Shown here piece after piece: positions 1 through 8,377 of a stretch of DNA of 64,000 nt. Source of the DNA: Streptomyces sp. NBC_00878 (GTDB lineage Bacteria > Actinomycetota > Actinomycetes > Streptomycetales > Streptomycetaceae); assembly GCF_026341515.1 (NCBI RefSeq), contig NZ_JAPEOK010000001.1:7440001-7504000 (forward strand), in the 5' to 3' direction. Below the pieces are notes generated by a model that was not told the origin of the DNA, ran no database searches, and saw only the letters and a list, made by a program, of their open reading frames with translations. Within the stretch, counting starts at the first letter, position 1; the number at the start of each line of letters is the position of its first letter. Position numbers and translations under genes: made by a program.

Positions 1-988
1 CCGAGGCGACACGCAGTCCGCCGACCACGGCCACCAGCACATAGTTCAGGTTCGACACGAACATCATCAGCGGCTGCATGACCCCGCTGTTGAACTGCGC
101 CCGGAACCCGGCCTCGTACAGCTTCTCGTTCTCCTCGGCGAACTGTGCCGCCGACTCGTCCTGCCGTCCGAAGACCTTCACGAGGTTGTGGCCGGTGTAC
201 ATCTCCTCGATGTGCGCGTTGAGCTTGCCGGTGGTCCGCCACTGCTGCACGAAGTGCGGCTGCGACCGCTTCCCGACGAGCACGGCCACGTAGAACGACA
301 GCGGCACGGTGACCAGCGCGACGAGCGCGAGCAGCCACGACACCCAGAACATCATCGCCAGCACACCGACGATGGTCAGCAGCGAGTTGACGAGCTGGCC
401 CAGGGACTGCTGGAGGGTCTGCCCGATGTTGTCGATGTCGTTCGTGGCGCGGCTGAGCACCTCACCGCGCTGACGCTTGTCGAAGTACGACAGCGGCAGC
501 CGCGACAGCTTCGTCTGCACGTCCTCGCGCATGTTGTACATCGTCTTGTTGACGGCCCGGTTCACCAGCCGCGTCGCCACGGCCATCAGCAGACCTGCCA
601 CCAGGAACGCCGCGAGCGCGAGCCCCAGCACCTCGCCGACCGTGCCGAAGTCGATGCCCTTGCCCGGGGTGAAGTCCGTCCCGGAGAGCATGTCGGCCGT
701 ACCGCCGTCGCCGCGCTCCCGCATCGCCGCGAGGACCTCGGCCTTCGTCCGGCCCGCGGGCATCTCCCGCCCGACGACCCCGGCGAAGACGAGGTCGGTG
801 GCCCGGCCCAGGATCTTCGGCCCGAGGACCGAGAGGCCGACGCTGACCACCACGGCGACGAGCATTCCGTACAAGGTCGCGCGTTCCGGTCGGAACTGTT
901 TCAGGAGCCGCTTTCCGGACCCCCTGAAGTCCATCGAGTGCTGGTCGGGACCGCCCCCGGCCATCATCCGCCCCATGGGCCCGGCCAT
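1..988 (-). CDS. ABC exporter, TM domain (3' end outside window)
   Basis: The gene starts with an ATG at 988 that overlaps the stop codon of the upstream transporter gene (TGATG), and it stays open to the left edge, giving 329 visible residues. The visible part is the transmembrane half of a type IV (LmrA/MsbA-like) exporter. It has a Met/Gly-rich start, membrane segments near residues 45-65 and 125-160, an intracellular loop with SRATNDIDNIGQ, further segments around 190-235, and the MYTGHNLVKVFGRQ stretch typical of the coupling region. The nucleotide-binding domain should lie beyond the window. The tight overlap with the next gene and the degenerate ATP site there indicate a heterodimeric exporter in which this subunit should carry the consensus site. 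The substrate is unknown. Confidence 0.9.
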   Translation of the reverse strand, partial: MAGPMGRMMAGGGPDQHSMDFRGSGKRLLKQFRPERATLYGMLVAVVVSVGLSVLGPKILGRATDLVFAGVVGREMPAGRTKAEVLAAMRERGDGGTADMLSGTDFTPGKGIDFGTVGEVLGLALAAFLVAGLLMAVATRLVNRAVNKTMYNMREDVQTKLSRLPLSYFDKRQRGEVLSRATNDIDNIGQTLQQSLGQLVNSLLTIVGVLAMMFWVSWLLALVALVTVPLSFYVAVLVGKRSQPHFVQQWRTTGKLNAHIEEMYTGHNLVKVFGRQDESAAQFAEENEKLYEAGFRAQFNSGVMQPLMMFVSNLNYVLVAVVGGLRVAS

Positions 989-2721
989 CAGGCTGCCTCC
1001 GCTTCCGTCAGCTGGGAGAGCACGATCTCCCGGTATGTCTCGTTCTCCGCCATCAGTTCGTGGTGGCGGCCGGCGCCGACGACCCGGCCCTCGTCGAGGA
1101 CCACGATCCGGTCGGCGTCCCGGATGGTCGACACCCGCTGGGCGACGATCACGACGGTCGCCTCGGCGGTCTCCTCGCCGAGGGCCCGGCGCAGCGCCGC
1201 GTCCGTCGCGTAGTCGAGCGCCGAGAAGGAGTCGTCGAAGAGGTAGATCTCGGGCCGCTGCACGAGGGTCCGGGCGATGGCGAGCCGCTGCCGCTGACCG
1301 CCCGACACATTCGTCCCGCCCTGCGCGATCGGCGCGTCCAGACCGTTCTCAAGACCCTCCACGAAGCCCTTGGCCTGCGCCACCTCCAGCGCGTGCCACA
1401 GCTCCTCGTCGGTCGCGTCCGGATTCCCGTACCGGAGATTGGTCGCCACCGTGCCCGCGAAGAGGTACGGCTTCTGCGGTACGAGGCCGACCGTGCGCGC
1501 GAGCAGCCGCGGCTCGACCGTGCGTACGTCGACGCCGTCCACCAGCACCTCGCCGTCGGTGGCGTCGAACAGCCGGGGGACGAGGCCGAGGAGCGTGGAC
1601 TTGCCGCTGCCGGTCGAGCCGATCACGGCGGTGGTCTCGCCCGGCCGGGCCACCAGGTCGATGGTCCTGAGCACCGGTTCCTCGGCACCCGGGTAGCGGA
1701 ACCCGGCGCCCCGGATCTCCAGATGCCCGTGCCGCCGCAGCTCCAGGACGGGCGCCTTCGGCGGGACCACGCTGCTGGAGGTGTCCAGAACCTCCTGGAT
1801 GCGCTCGGCGCACACCTCCGCGCGCGGCACCATCATGAACATGAAGGTGGCCATCATCACGGACATGACGATCTGCATGAGGTAGGCGAGGAAGGCGGTC
1901 AGCGCGCCGATCTCCATCCCGCCGCTGTCGATCCGGTGGGCACCGAACCACACCACCGCGATCGAGGACACGTTCACGACCGTCATGACGATCGGGAACA
2001 TCAGCGCCAGCATCCGTCCGGTGCCCAGGGACACCTCGGTGAGGTCGGCGTTCGCCTTCCGGAAGCGCTCCTCCTCGTAGCCGTCGCGTACGAAGGCGCG
2101 GATGACGCGGTTGCCGGTGATCTGCTCGCGCAGCACCCGGTTCACCGTGTCGAGCCGCACCTGCATGGTGCGGAACAGCGGCCGCAGCCGGCGCACGATG
2201 AGGCTGACCGAGATCCCGAGCACCGGCACGACGGCGAGCAGCACCCCCGACAGCGGTACGTCGAGACCGAGCGCGAGGACGATGCCGCCCACGCACATGA
2301 TGGGGGCCGACACCAGCAGGGTGAACGTCATCAGGGTGAGCATCTGCACCTGCTGCACGTCGTTCGTCGTGCGGGTGATCAGCGAAGGCGCCCCGAAGTG
2401 GCCGACCTCACGCGCGGAGAACGACTGCACCCGGTCGAAGATGCCGGCCCGGATGTCCCGGCCGACCGCCGAGGCCGTACGAGCGCCGTAGTAGACGGCC
2501 CCGATGTTGCAGACGACCTGGGCGAGAGAGATGCCGATCATCACGGCGCCGAAGGACAGGATGTAGCCGGTGTCGCCGTCCACGACACCGTTGTCGATGA
2601 TGTCCGCGTTGAGGGTGGGCAGGTAGAGCGTGGCGCAGGTCTGCAGGAACTGCAGCAGGACGAGCAGGGCGATGGGTTTCTTGTAGGGCGTGAGATAGGT
2701 ACGCAGGAGTCGTATGAGCAC
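988..2721 (-). CDS. ABC exporter subunit, TM domain fused to a degenerate ATPase
   Basis: This 577-residue half-transporter starts at a GTG (2721). Six membrane helices occupy roughly residues 15-315 and an ABC ATPase domain follows. Walker A is GSTGSGKST, the signature is NVSGGQRQR and Walker B is IYLFDDSFSALD. The residue after the Walker B Asp is Asp, not the catalytic Glu, and the switch position reads VAQRVST with Gln where His is usual. That pattern is known for the non-catalytic site of heterodimeric exporters such as TM287/288, so this is probably the regulatory partner of the overlapping downstream gene. The two are translationally coupled. The exported substrate (drug, lipid or peptide) cannot be told from sequence. 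Confidence 0.93.
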   Translation of the reverse strand: MLIRLLRTYLTPYKKPIALLVLLQFLQTCATLYLPTLNADIIDNGVVDGDTGYILSFGAVMIGISLAQVVCNIGAVYYGARTASAVGRDIRAGIFDRVQSFSAREVGHFGAPSLITRTTNDVQQVQMLTLMTFTLLVSAPIMCVGGIVLALGLDVPLSGVLLAVVPVLGISVSLIVRRLRPLFRTMQVRLDTVNRVLREQITGNRVIRAFVRDGYEEERFRKANADLTEVSLGTGRMLALMFPIVMTVVNVSSIAVVWFGAHRIDSGGMEIGALTAFLAYLMQIVMSVMMATFMFMMVPRAEVCAERIQEVLDTSSSVVPPKAPVLELRRHGHLEIRGAGFRYPGAEEPVLRTIDLVARPGETTAVIGSTGSGKSTLLGLVPRLFDATDGEVLVDGVDVRTVEPRLLARTVGLVPQKPYLFAGTVATNLRYGNPDATDEELWHALEVAQAKGFVEGLENGLDAPIAQGGTNVSGGQRQRLAIARTLVQRPEIYLFDDSFSALDYATDAALRRALGEETAEATVVIVAQRVSTIRDADRIVVLDEGRVVGAGRHHELMAENETYREIVLSQLTEAEAA

Positions 2722-2792
2722 GCTGGGTCTCTCGGAGTCGGCGGCGGGGCGGTTGGTTGCCCCTGGCCCCTATCGTCGGACACTCCCCCCGT

Positions 2793-2811
2793 GTTACCTC
2801 AACTCATTAAC
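2793..2811. promoter_or_regulatory. possible operator upstream of ABC exporter
   Basis: An A/T-rich patch in otherwise G+C-rich DNA has outer GTTA/TAAC arms separated by 11 bp, about 75 bp upstream of the exporter start. Patches of this sort bind MarR- or TetR-type repressors in many actinomycete exporter operons. No regulator gene is adjacent in the window, so the assignment is weak. Confidence 0.25.
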
Positions 2812-2921
2812 CCAAGAGAGGTCCAAGAGCGGACGGGGTCTCAGTCGGAAGGCGTAGGCCGTAGCAGTATGCCGTCCGAGCCGTCCCGCCGTCGGAAACT
2901 CTGCGCAACCCTCCGAGGGGC

Positions 2922-4376
2922 TCAGGGGCGGAAGGCACCCGGGTGGGTCTGGTCCCGTACCGACACGTACTGCTGCCGCACGGCCTGCCCCACCGCCAGC
3001 TCCTCGCCCGGCTCCAGGACCTGCGCGGCCGCGCCCTGCCAGACGGGCGGCAGCCCCGCCTGGATCGTGCCCTGCGAGACACCGAGCGCCCAGGCCGCCT
3101 GCCGGGCCGCACCGATCGCCGCGTAGTCCGCGGGCTGCGGCACCACGATCTGCGTACCGAGCAGCGCGGGCGCGCAGGCCTGCACCGCGCTCAGCTCGGC
3201 GGCCGGGCCCAGCAGGAAGGTCCGCCGCACCTCCACGCCCCGCTTGCGGAGCACGTCCAGCGCGTCCGCGAGCCCGCACAGCATGCCCTCGAAGGCGGCC
3301 CGCGCCAGGTGCTCGGGCTTCATCGACTCCCGCCGCAGCCCGGCCAGCGTCCCCGCCGTGTGCGGCAGGTTGGGCGTCCGCTCACCCTCCAGATAGGGCA
3401 GCATGACGAGCCCGTGGGAGCCCGGGGTGGACTTCATCGCCAGGTCCGACAGGCCCTCCAGGTCCGGTACGCCGAGGAGTTCGGCGGCGCCGCGCAGTGC
3501 CCGTACCGCGTTGAGCGTGGTGACGACCGGCAGGTGCATCCCGGTCGCGTCCGCGAGCGAGGTGATCATTCCGGAGGAGTCGACGAGCGCCTCGTGGTGC
3601 ACGGCCATCACGGAACCGGAGGCGCCGAGCGACACCACCGCGTCCCCGAGCCCGATGCCCAGACCGAACGCCGCCGCCATCGTCTCGCCCGTCCCCGCCG
3701 AGATCAGCAGCCCCTCGGGCGTCGTCCCCGCGGCCTCCCACGGCCCGAGCACGTCCGGCAGCAGCGCCTGATGCCCGAGCGCCAGCTGTACGAGGTCGGG
3801 CCGGTACCCACCGGTCGCAGCCGACCAGTAGCCGGTGCCCGAGGCCCCGCCTCGGTCGGTGGTCCGACGGGCCGGGCGGCCGAGCAGCTGCCACACCAGC
3901 CAGTCGTGCGCCTGGAGCAGCACGGTGGTGCGCAGCGCGGCGTCGGGTTCGGTCTTCGCGAGCCAGCGCAGCTTCGTCACCGGCTGCGCGGCCTGCGGCA
4001 CGCAGCCCACGGCCTGCGCCCAGGCCTCCCGCCCGCCGAGCGCGTCGACCAGGTCGGCGGCCGCGACCTGCGCCCGCTTGTCCCCGCCGACCATCGCCGG
4101 ACGCACCGTGTTGCCCTGGGTGTCCACCGGCACGAGCCCGTTCTGCTGCGCGGAGACGCCGATGGCCTGGACACCTTCGAGGAGCCCGCCGCCCGCGGCC
4201 TCGCCCAGGGACAGCAGCCAGGCCTGCGGGTCGACGTCCGAGGGCCGGCCACCCTCGGACGGACCGTCGACCGGGTGCGGGGCATAGCCCTGCCTGAGCA
4301 CGGCTCCGCTGTCCGCGTCGCAGACGACGATGCGAGTGAAATCGGGCGAACTGTCCAGCCCGGCGACTATCCCCAT
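2922..4376 (-). CDS. FGGY-family carbohydrate kinase, xylulokinase-like
   Basis: The 484-residue protein has the two-lobed FGGY/actin fold. The N-terminal phosphate loop is GLDSSPDFTRIVV, TDRGGASGTGYWS lies mid-protein, and the C-terminal FGGY signature region is YLEGERTPNLP followed by AAFEGMLCGLADAL. Overall it most resembles actinobacterial xylulokinases. Several positions that define those enzymes differ. The catalytic Asp motif (GTGDN in relatives) reads GTGETM, the sugar-contact QHG reads QNG, and the WND motif reads GGD. It may therefore phosphorylate another ketose or polyol, or be impaired. It is preceded by a separate small gene and shows no adjacent sugar transporter or isomerase. 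The ATG at 4376 is the natural start. Confidence 0.85.
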   Translation of the reverse strand: MGIVAGLDSSPDFTRIVVCDADSGAVLRQGYAPHPVDGPSEGGRPSDVDPQAWLLSLGEAAGGGLLEGVQAIGVSAQQNGLVPVDTQGNTVRPAMVGGDKRAQVAAADLVDALGGREAWAQAVGCVPQAAQPVTKLRWLAKTEPDAALRTTVLLQAHDWLVWQLLGRPARRTTDRGGASGTGYWSAATGGYRPDLVQLALGHQALLPDVLGPWEAAGTTPEGLLISAGTGETMAAAFGLGIGLGDAVVSLGASGSVMAVHHEALVDSSGMITSLADATGMHLPVVTTLNAVRALRGAAELLGVPDLEGLSDLAMKSTPGSHGLVMLPYLEGERTPNLPHTAGTLAGLRRESMKPEHLARAAFEGMLCGLADALDVLRKRGVEVRRTFLLGPAAELSAVQACAPALLGTQIVVPQPADYAAIGAARQAAWALGVSQGTIQAGLPPVWQGAAAQVLEPGEELAVGQAVRQQYVSVRDQTHPGAFRP

Positions 4377-4439
4377 GGCGGAAATTCTGCCGTACGACCG
4401 GACCGGGCCGTACCGGACCGGCTGAGGCGGCCGTACCGG

Positions 4440-4748
4440 TTACGTATTGCCGGTGCCCCAGTCGTCATCGGTTCGCGTGCCGTTCGTGTTGCGCTCACGC
4501 AGGTGACGGACCCTTTCGGCCACCGAGTCCGGGACCCGGTCACCGACCTTCTCGCTCACCACGTGGTACGCCTTGCCGGCGAACTCACGCCCCTGCTGGG
4601 CCGCGGACTCGGCGGTGTTGCGCACCGCGGGGTTCTGAGCGACCTGCTGGGCGGTCTTCCTCAACTGCTCGTAGCGCTCGCGCCCGGCACGTGTGCCCAG
4701 CACGTAACCCAGGGCCAGTCCGGCGACGAACGTGAGCCGGTAGCGCAT
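4440..4748 (-). CDS. small YtxH-like membrane-anchored protein
   Basis: The 102-residue product begins with one short hydrophobic segment (residues 4-20, FVAGLALGYVLG) followed by the TRAGRERYEQLR motif and a charged, helical tail rich in Ala, Gln and Glu. This is the pattern of YtxH-domain stress proteins widespread in Streptomyces; their biochemical role is not established. The start at 4748 was chosen because an AAGGGTGG ribosome-binding site lies just upstream. A longer reading would run into the tRNA promoter region. Confidence 0.8.
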   Translation of the reverse strand: MRYRLTFVAGLALGYVLGTRAGRERYEQLRKTAQQVAQNPAVRNTAESAAQQGREFAGKAYHVVSEKVGDRVPDSVAERVRHLRERNTNGTRTDDDWGTGNT

Positions 4749-4910
4749 GACGGCCACCCTTCTCTTGTGAGTCGGTCCCTTACGGCGCGTAGGTCGCAGA
4801 CGGGTTACCGATTGGCGGAGCACCCCCCTGCTTGCGCTAATGTATGTGTCGCAGCGAGCGCACGCCCTCTGGCGAATACCCAGGGAGGTACGTTCGATGC
4901 AACGAGGCAA

Positions 4911-4983
4911 TCCTCCGTAGCTCAATTGGCAGAGCAGCCGGCTGTTAACCGGCAGGTTACTGGTTCGAGTCCAGTCGGGGGAG
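4911..4983 (+). tRNA. tRNA-Asn (GTT), copy 1
   Basis: A full cloverleaf of 73 nt is present. The acceptor TCCTCCG pairs with CGGGGGA (one T-G wobble), the anticodon loop is CTGTTAA with anticodon GTT, the T-arm is ACTGG-TTCGAGT-CCAGT, and the discriminator is G. CCA is not encoded. The second copy begins 6 bp after it. Confidence 0.97.
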
Positions 4984-4989
4984 CTTCGA

Positions 4990-5062
4990 TCTTCCGTAGC
5001 TCAATTGGCAGAGCAGCCGGCTGTTAACCGGCAGGTTACTGGTTCGAGTCCAGTCGGGAGAG
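4990..5062 (+). tRNA. tRNA-Asn (GTT), copy 2
   Basis: This is a tandem duplicate of the preceding tRNA-Asn, identical through the D, anticodon and T arms. It differs only in the acceptor stem (TCTTCCG with CGGGAGA), where a compensatory change keeps the pair. CCA is not encoded. The two are probably co-transcribed and end at the terminator just downstream. Confidence 0.97.
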
Positions 5063-5083
5063 CCACCTGGAGCACCTGGACGA

Positions 5084-5105
5084 GGACCCCGTTGGGGTCC
5101 TTTTT
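5084..5105 (+). terminator. rho-independent terminator of tRNA-Asn pair
   Basis: A perfect 7-bp stem (GGACCCC / GGGGTCC) with a GTT loop is followed directly by five T residues, 22 bp after the second tRNA-Asn. It is a classical intrinsic terminator. Confidence 0.92.
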
Positions 5106-5239
5106 CATGTCCCCGGGAACCGCTGCGCCCCAGGTGAGGTCCTTGAGGGCAGGCGAAGTCGACCATCCGAAGCAGGAGATCGTATGAGCGGCTATGCTGC
5201 GGCAGACGGCGCGCACAAATGTGCGCGACGCGCCGTAAT

Positions 5240-5313
5240 GGGGCGGTAGCTCAGCCGGTTAGAGCAGCGGACTCATAATCCGTCGGCCGTGGGTTCGAGT
5301 CCCACCCGCCCCA
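5240..5313 (+). tRNA. tRNA-Met (CAT), or tRNA-Ile2 with modified CAT
   Basis: A 74-nt cloverleaf has the acceptor GGGGCGG/CCGCCCC, anticodon loop CTCATAA with anticodon CAT, T-arm GTGGG-TTCGAGT-CCCAC and discriminator A. It is not the initiator type, because the acceptor closes with a G-C pair. Elongator Met and lysidine-modified Ile2 tRNAs cannot be separated safely by eye. Its 3' half is duplicated at 12317-12364, which marks it as an integration target. Confidence 0.95.
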
Positions 5314-5316
5314 CTT
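5269..5316. repeat. attL-like 48-bp repeat inside tRNA-Met
   Basis: These 48 bp, from the anticodon stem through the tRNA 3' end plus three bases, recur exactly at 12317-12364 in the same orientation. The left copy is part of an intact tRNA gene; the right copy is only the 3' fragment. This is the arrangement left by site-specific integration into a tRNA gene by a tyrosine recombinase. Confidence 0.88.
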
Positions 5317-5725
5317 CGCGCTACGCGGAGAGAATCGATCTGACCTGCGGCTTTTTCGTGTCCCGCGCTTGGATCCGATGGTGGCGCAGCGGCCTTCAAG
5401 GTGTGTATGCCGTCCCAGGGGCCAAGCCAGGGGCCAACTGATGTCAGATATCTACTGATTTCCATGCGGCCTTGTCAGGTCCGTGTCAGTGCCTTCACGG
5501 GTGTTCTGAAAGGCCTTGCCGGTGAGCTGCTCGCCAGGATGGCTGGCTTGCCTGACGGAAGTCGGCGGCGCGCGATGGGGTGTCTGTGCACTGGACCTGG
5601 TCACAGCAAGCCGGGCAGGGTGCGTGTCGGTCCGGCCCTGAAACGGCCCGAACTGAAAACGGTCCGGCGGGTACGCCGGACACGGCTTCAGATGTCAAGG
5701 ACCGTTCGATCACCCCGCTGATGGA
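5317..5725. other. non-coding left end of island
   Basis: No open frame here has recognisable protein character. The notable feature is two CAGGGGCC octamers at 5416-5423 and 5428-5435. A similar pair lies near the right end at 12182-12189 and 12193-12200. They may be arm-type binding sites of the missing integrase. Confidence 0.5.
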
Positions 5726-5771
5726 CCAGGGCCTGTCCGGTCGGCGGGGAGGAACACCGGACAGGCCCTGG
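5726..5771 (-). terminator. long-stem terminator of the sugar operon
   Basis: Perfect 16-bp inverted arms (5726-5741 and 5756-5771, core GGGCCTGTCCGG) enclose a 14-base loop, 60 bp beyond the stop of the alpha-glucosidase gene. Streptomyces terminators often lack a T-run. The same core recurs in the terminator at 41769-41806. Confidence 0.85.
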
Positions 5772-5831
5772 TGGATTCGGGCGGGAAGGGGCGTAGGAGG
5801 ACGCCGGCGGGGATGGTCCCGTAGCCGTCCG

Positions 5832-7493
5832 TCAGTCCCGGTTCAGCAAGACCGTCGTGTCGGGCAGAAGCATGCCGTCCTTGCTGAGTGGTCCTGAGGC
5901 GAGGAGGGGGCTGGCGTCGGGAAGAGGGGTCGGCTGGTCGGAGAGGTTGACCGCGCAGAGCAGGCCGTTGCCTCGTTCGAAGAGGAGCGTGCCGTCCGGG
6001 CTGTCCAGCCAGCGGAAGTCCTCGCCCCGCAGGTTGGGGTTCGTGCGGCGCAGGCGCAGGGCGGAGCGGTAGAGCTGGAGCATGGAGGCGCGGTCGGCCT
6101 GGTTGGCTTCGGCGGTGTAGGACTTCCACTCCTCGGGCTGGGGCAGCCAGGGGGTGGCGGACACGGAGGTGCTGAAGCCGAAGGGCGGGGTGTCGCCGGT
6201 CCAGGGGAGGGGGACACGGCAGCCGTCGCGGCCTCGGATCGTGTGGCCGGAGCGTTCCCAGGTGGGGTCCTGGAGGGCCGACTCGGGGAGGTCTTCGACC
6301 TCGTAGAGGCCCAGTTCCTCGCCCTGGTAGATGTACGCGCTTCCCGGCAGGGCCAACATCAGCAGGGCCGCCGCTCGGGCACGGCGGGTGCCGAGAGCGA
6401 GGTCGCTGGGGTGGCCCTGGTCGCGCATCGGGGTGGTGACGCCGGTGTGGGCGCGGCCGTAGCGGGTGACGTGGCGGGTTTCGTCGTGGTTGGACAGGAC
6501 CCAGGTGGCGGGGGCGCCGACGGTGGCGAGGTCGGTGATGGTGCGGTCAATGACCTCACGCAGCTTGTCGGCTTCCAGGGCGCACTTGAGGAAGTCGAAG
6601 TTGAAGGCGGTGTGGAGTTCGTCGGGGCGGAGGTAGTCGGGCATGCGGCCGGGGCGCACGTGGGCCTCGGCGACGAAGACACGGCGGTCCTCGTAACTGT
6701 CGGCGATCGCACGCCAGTTACGGAAGATGTCGTGGATTTCGGCGCGGTCCCAGTGGGGGTGGTTCTCCTGGCCTTCCGCCGCCAGGACCGAGAACTCCAT
6801 CAGGCCCTGGTCCGGTAGGGCCGGGTCCTTGACCATGCCGTGGGCGACGTCGATGCGGAAGCCGTCGACGCCCAGGTCGAACCAGAAGCGCAGGACCGAC
6901 TCGAACTCTGCCCGGACCTCGGGGTTGTCCCAGTTGAGGTCGGGCTGTTCGGGGGCGAAGAGGTGGAGGTACCACTGGCCGTCGGCGGTGCGGGTCCAGG
7001 TGGGGCCGCCGAAGGCGGCGTGCCAGTCGTTGGGGGGTAGGGATCCGTCCTCGCCCTTGCCGTCGCGGAAGATGAACCGCTCCCGCTCCGGGGAACCGGG
7101 CGCCGCCGCCAATGCCTCCTGGAACCAGGCGTGTTGGTCGGAGGTGTGGTTGGGGACGATGTCCAGGATCACCCGCAGGCCCAGCTCGTGGGCCTCGGTG
7201 ATCAGCTTCCGGGCCTCGTCGAGGGTGCCGTATGTGGGGTGGATGCCTCGGTAGTCGGAGACGTCGTAGCCGCCGTCGGCCAGCGGGGACGGGTACCAGG
7301 GGTTGATCCAGATCGCGTCGATGCCGAGGTAGGCCAGGTACTGCAGGCGGGAGCGGAGACCGGCGATGTCGCCGGTTCCGTCGCCGTCGCCGTCGGCGAA
7401 GCTGCGTATGTAGACCTGGTAGATGGCGGCGGAGCGCCACCAGGAGTCACCGGCGGAGGTCGCGGTGTCGTTCGTGGGGGTCGGGTTGCTCAT
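5832..7493 (-). CDS. GH13 alpha-glucosidase (oligo-1,6-/alpha-1,4-type)
   Basis: This 553-residue cytoplasmic enzyme has no signal peptide and belongs to the GH13 alpha-amylase superfamily. The catalytic triad is visible: Asp215 in GFRIDVAHG, Glu276 in FVAEAHV and Asp337 in LSNHDETR. DIVPNHTSD (about 111-119) is conserved region I. Such enzymes hydrolyse imported maltose, maltodextrin or other alpha-glucosides to glucose. It is the last gene of the transporter operon, 38 bp after the second permease. The ATG at 7493 has an AGGA site upstream; longer in-frame readings run through the permease genes and are not real. The order matches the malEFG-aglA locus of Streptomyces. Confidence 0.95.
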   Translation of the reverse strand: MSNPTPTNDTATSAGDSWWRSAAIYQVYIRSFADGDGDGTGDIAGLRSRLQYLAYLGIDAIWINPWYPSPLADGGYDVSDYRGIHPTYGTLDEARKLITEAHELGLRVILDIVPNHTSDQHAWFQEALAAAPGSPERERFIFRDGKGEDGSLPPNDWHAAFGGPTWTRTADGQWYLHLFAPEQPDLNWDNPEVRAEFESVLRFWFDLGVDGFRIDVAHGMVKDPALPDQGLMEFSVLAAEGQENHPHWDRAEIHDIFRNWRAIADSYEDRRVFVAEAHVRPGRMPDYLRPDELHTAFNFDFLKCALEADKLREVIDRTITDLATVGAPATWVLSNHDETRHVTRYGRAHTGVTTPMRDQGHPSDLALGTRRARAAALLMLALPGSAYIYQGEELGLYEVEDLPESALQDPTWERSGHTIRGRDGCRVPLPWTGDTPPFGFSTSVSATPWLPQPEEWKSYTAEANQADRASMLQLYRSALRLRRTNPNLRGEDFRWLDSPDGTLLFERGNGLLCAVNLSDQPTPLPDASPLLASGPLSKDGMLLPDTTVLLNRD

Positions 7494-7531
7494 AACGCTC
7501 GGTCCTGACTGTTCTGGAGGTGGTGGGGGTG

Positions 7532-8374
7532 TCAGCCCTTGACCGAGCCCTGGAGCAGCGCCTTGACGAAGTGGCGTTGCAGGAACAGGAACACGAGGAT
7601 CGTGGGGGCCATGATGAGCAGGGCGCCGGCGTTCAACAGGACTTGGTCGGTGCTGTATTTGGTGGTGAACGCCTGGAGGGCGCCGGCCATCGTTCGCTTG
7701 TTGGGGTCGTCGATCAGCACCAGGGCGAGCAGGAACTGGTTCCAGGTGGACAGGAACATCAGCAGCGCCAGCGAGGCGATCGCGGGGCGGGCGAGTGGCA
7801 GGTGGATGTGGAGCAGGGCCCGCCAGGGGCCGGCGCCGTCCATGCCCGCCGCTTCGGATAGCTCTCGGGGTACGCCGGCGAAGTGCGCCCGCATCCAGAA
7901 CACCGCGAACGGCATGTTCATCCCGATGAGGGGGAGGACCAGCGCCCACTGGGTGCCCAACAGGCCCATGGCCCTGGTCTGTTCGTAGAGGGGGACGATC
8001 ACGATCTCGTACGGCAGCGTCAGCGTCATGACCAGGACGATGTAGAAGACGCGGCCCAGCGGGATCTCCAGGACGGCGATCGCGTACGCGGCCATCGTGG
8101 AAATCAGGACCGCCACCGGGACCACGCCGAGCACGATGAGCGTGCTGGACTTCAGCAGCGTGGTGATGTTGGCGACGTTCCAGGCGTCGACGAAGTTGTG
8201 CCAGTGCGGGTCGGACGGCCAGCTCAGACCGGAGGGGAAGGATCCCTGGGGTGCGAGGGCCGCGCTGACCATGCTCAGCAGCGGTACGACCGAGTAGAGC
8301 GCGGCTGCTGTGATCAGTACGAGTCCGGGGGCGCGGCGGCGCAAAGTCCGTACGGTCTGCGTTCGTTCGGGCAT
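7532..8374 (-). CDS. sugar ABC importer permease (MalG type)
   Basis: This 280-residue inner-membrane permease has six predicted helices, the first near residues 17-38. The cytoplasmic EAA loop reads EAAGMDGAGPWRALLHIHLP, the site that docks the ATPase. It begins 3 bp after the stop of the first permease gene and precedes the alpha-glucosidase. With the upstream permease it forms the membrane channel of a CUT1 carbohydrate importer. No ATPase is encoded nearby. In Streptomyces the shared ATPase MsiK serves several such importers, which is the likely arrangement here. Confidence 0.94.
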   Translation of the reverse strand: MPERTQTVRTLRRRAPGLVLITAAALYSVVPLLSMVSAALAPQGSFPSGLSWPSDPHWHNFVDAWNVANITTLLKSSTLIVLGVVPVAVLISTMAAYAIAVLEIPLGRVFYIVLVMTLTLPYEIVIVPLYEQTRAMGLLGTQWALVLPLIGMNMPFAVFWMRAHFAGVPRELSEAAGMDGAGPWRALLHIHLPLARPAIASLALLMFLSTWNQFLLALVLIDDPNKRTMAGALQAFTTKYSTDQVLLNAGALLIMAPTILVFLFLQRHFVKALLQGSVKG

Positions 8375-8377
8375 AGG

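Noticed and set aside
188..1213. Long plus-strand frames opposite the ABC exporter genes
   Set aside because: They are rich in His, Arg and Gln, lack ribosome-binding sites and family motifs, and mirror the true minus-strand genes, as expected for high-G+C third-position bias.
5259..5465. Minus-strand frame across tRNA-Met containing a TRTHGRRI segment
   Set aside because: It is the antisense of the tRNA gene, a well-known source of false small proteins.
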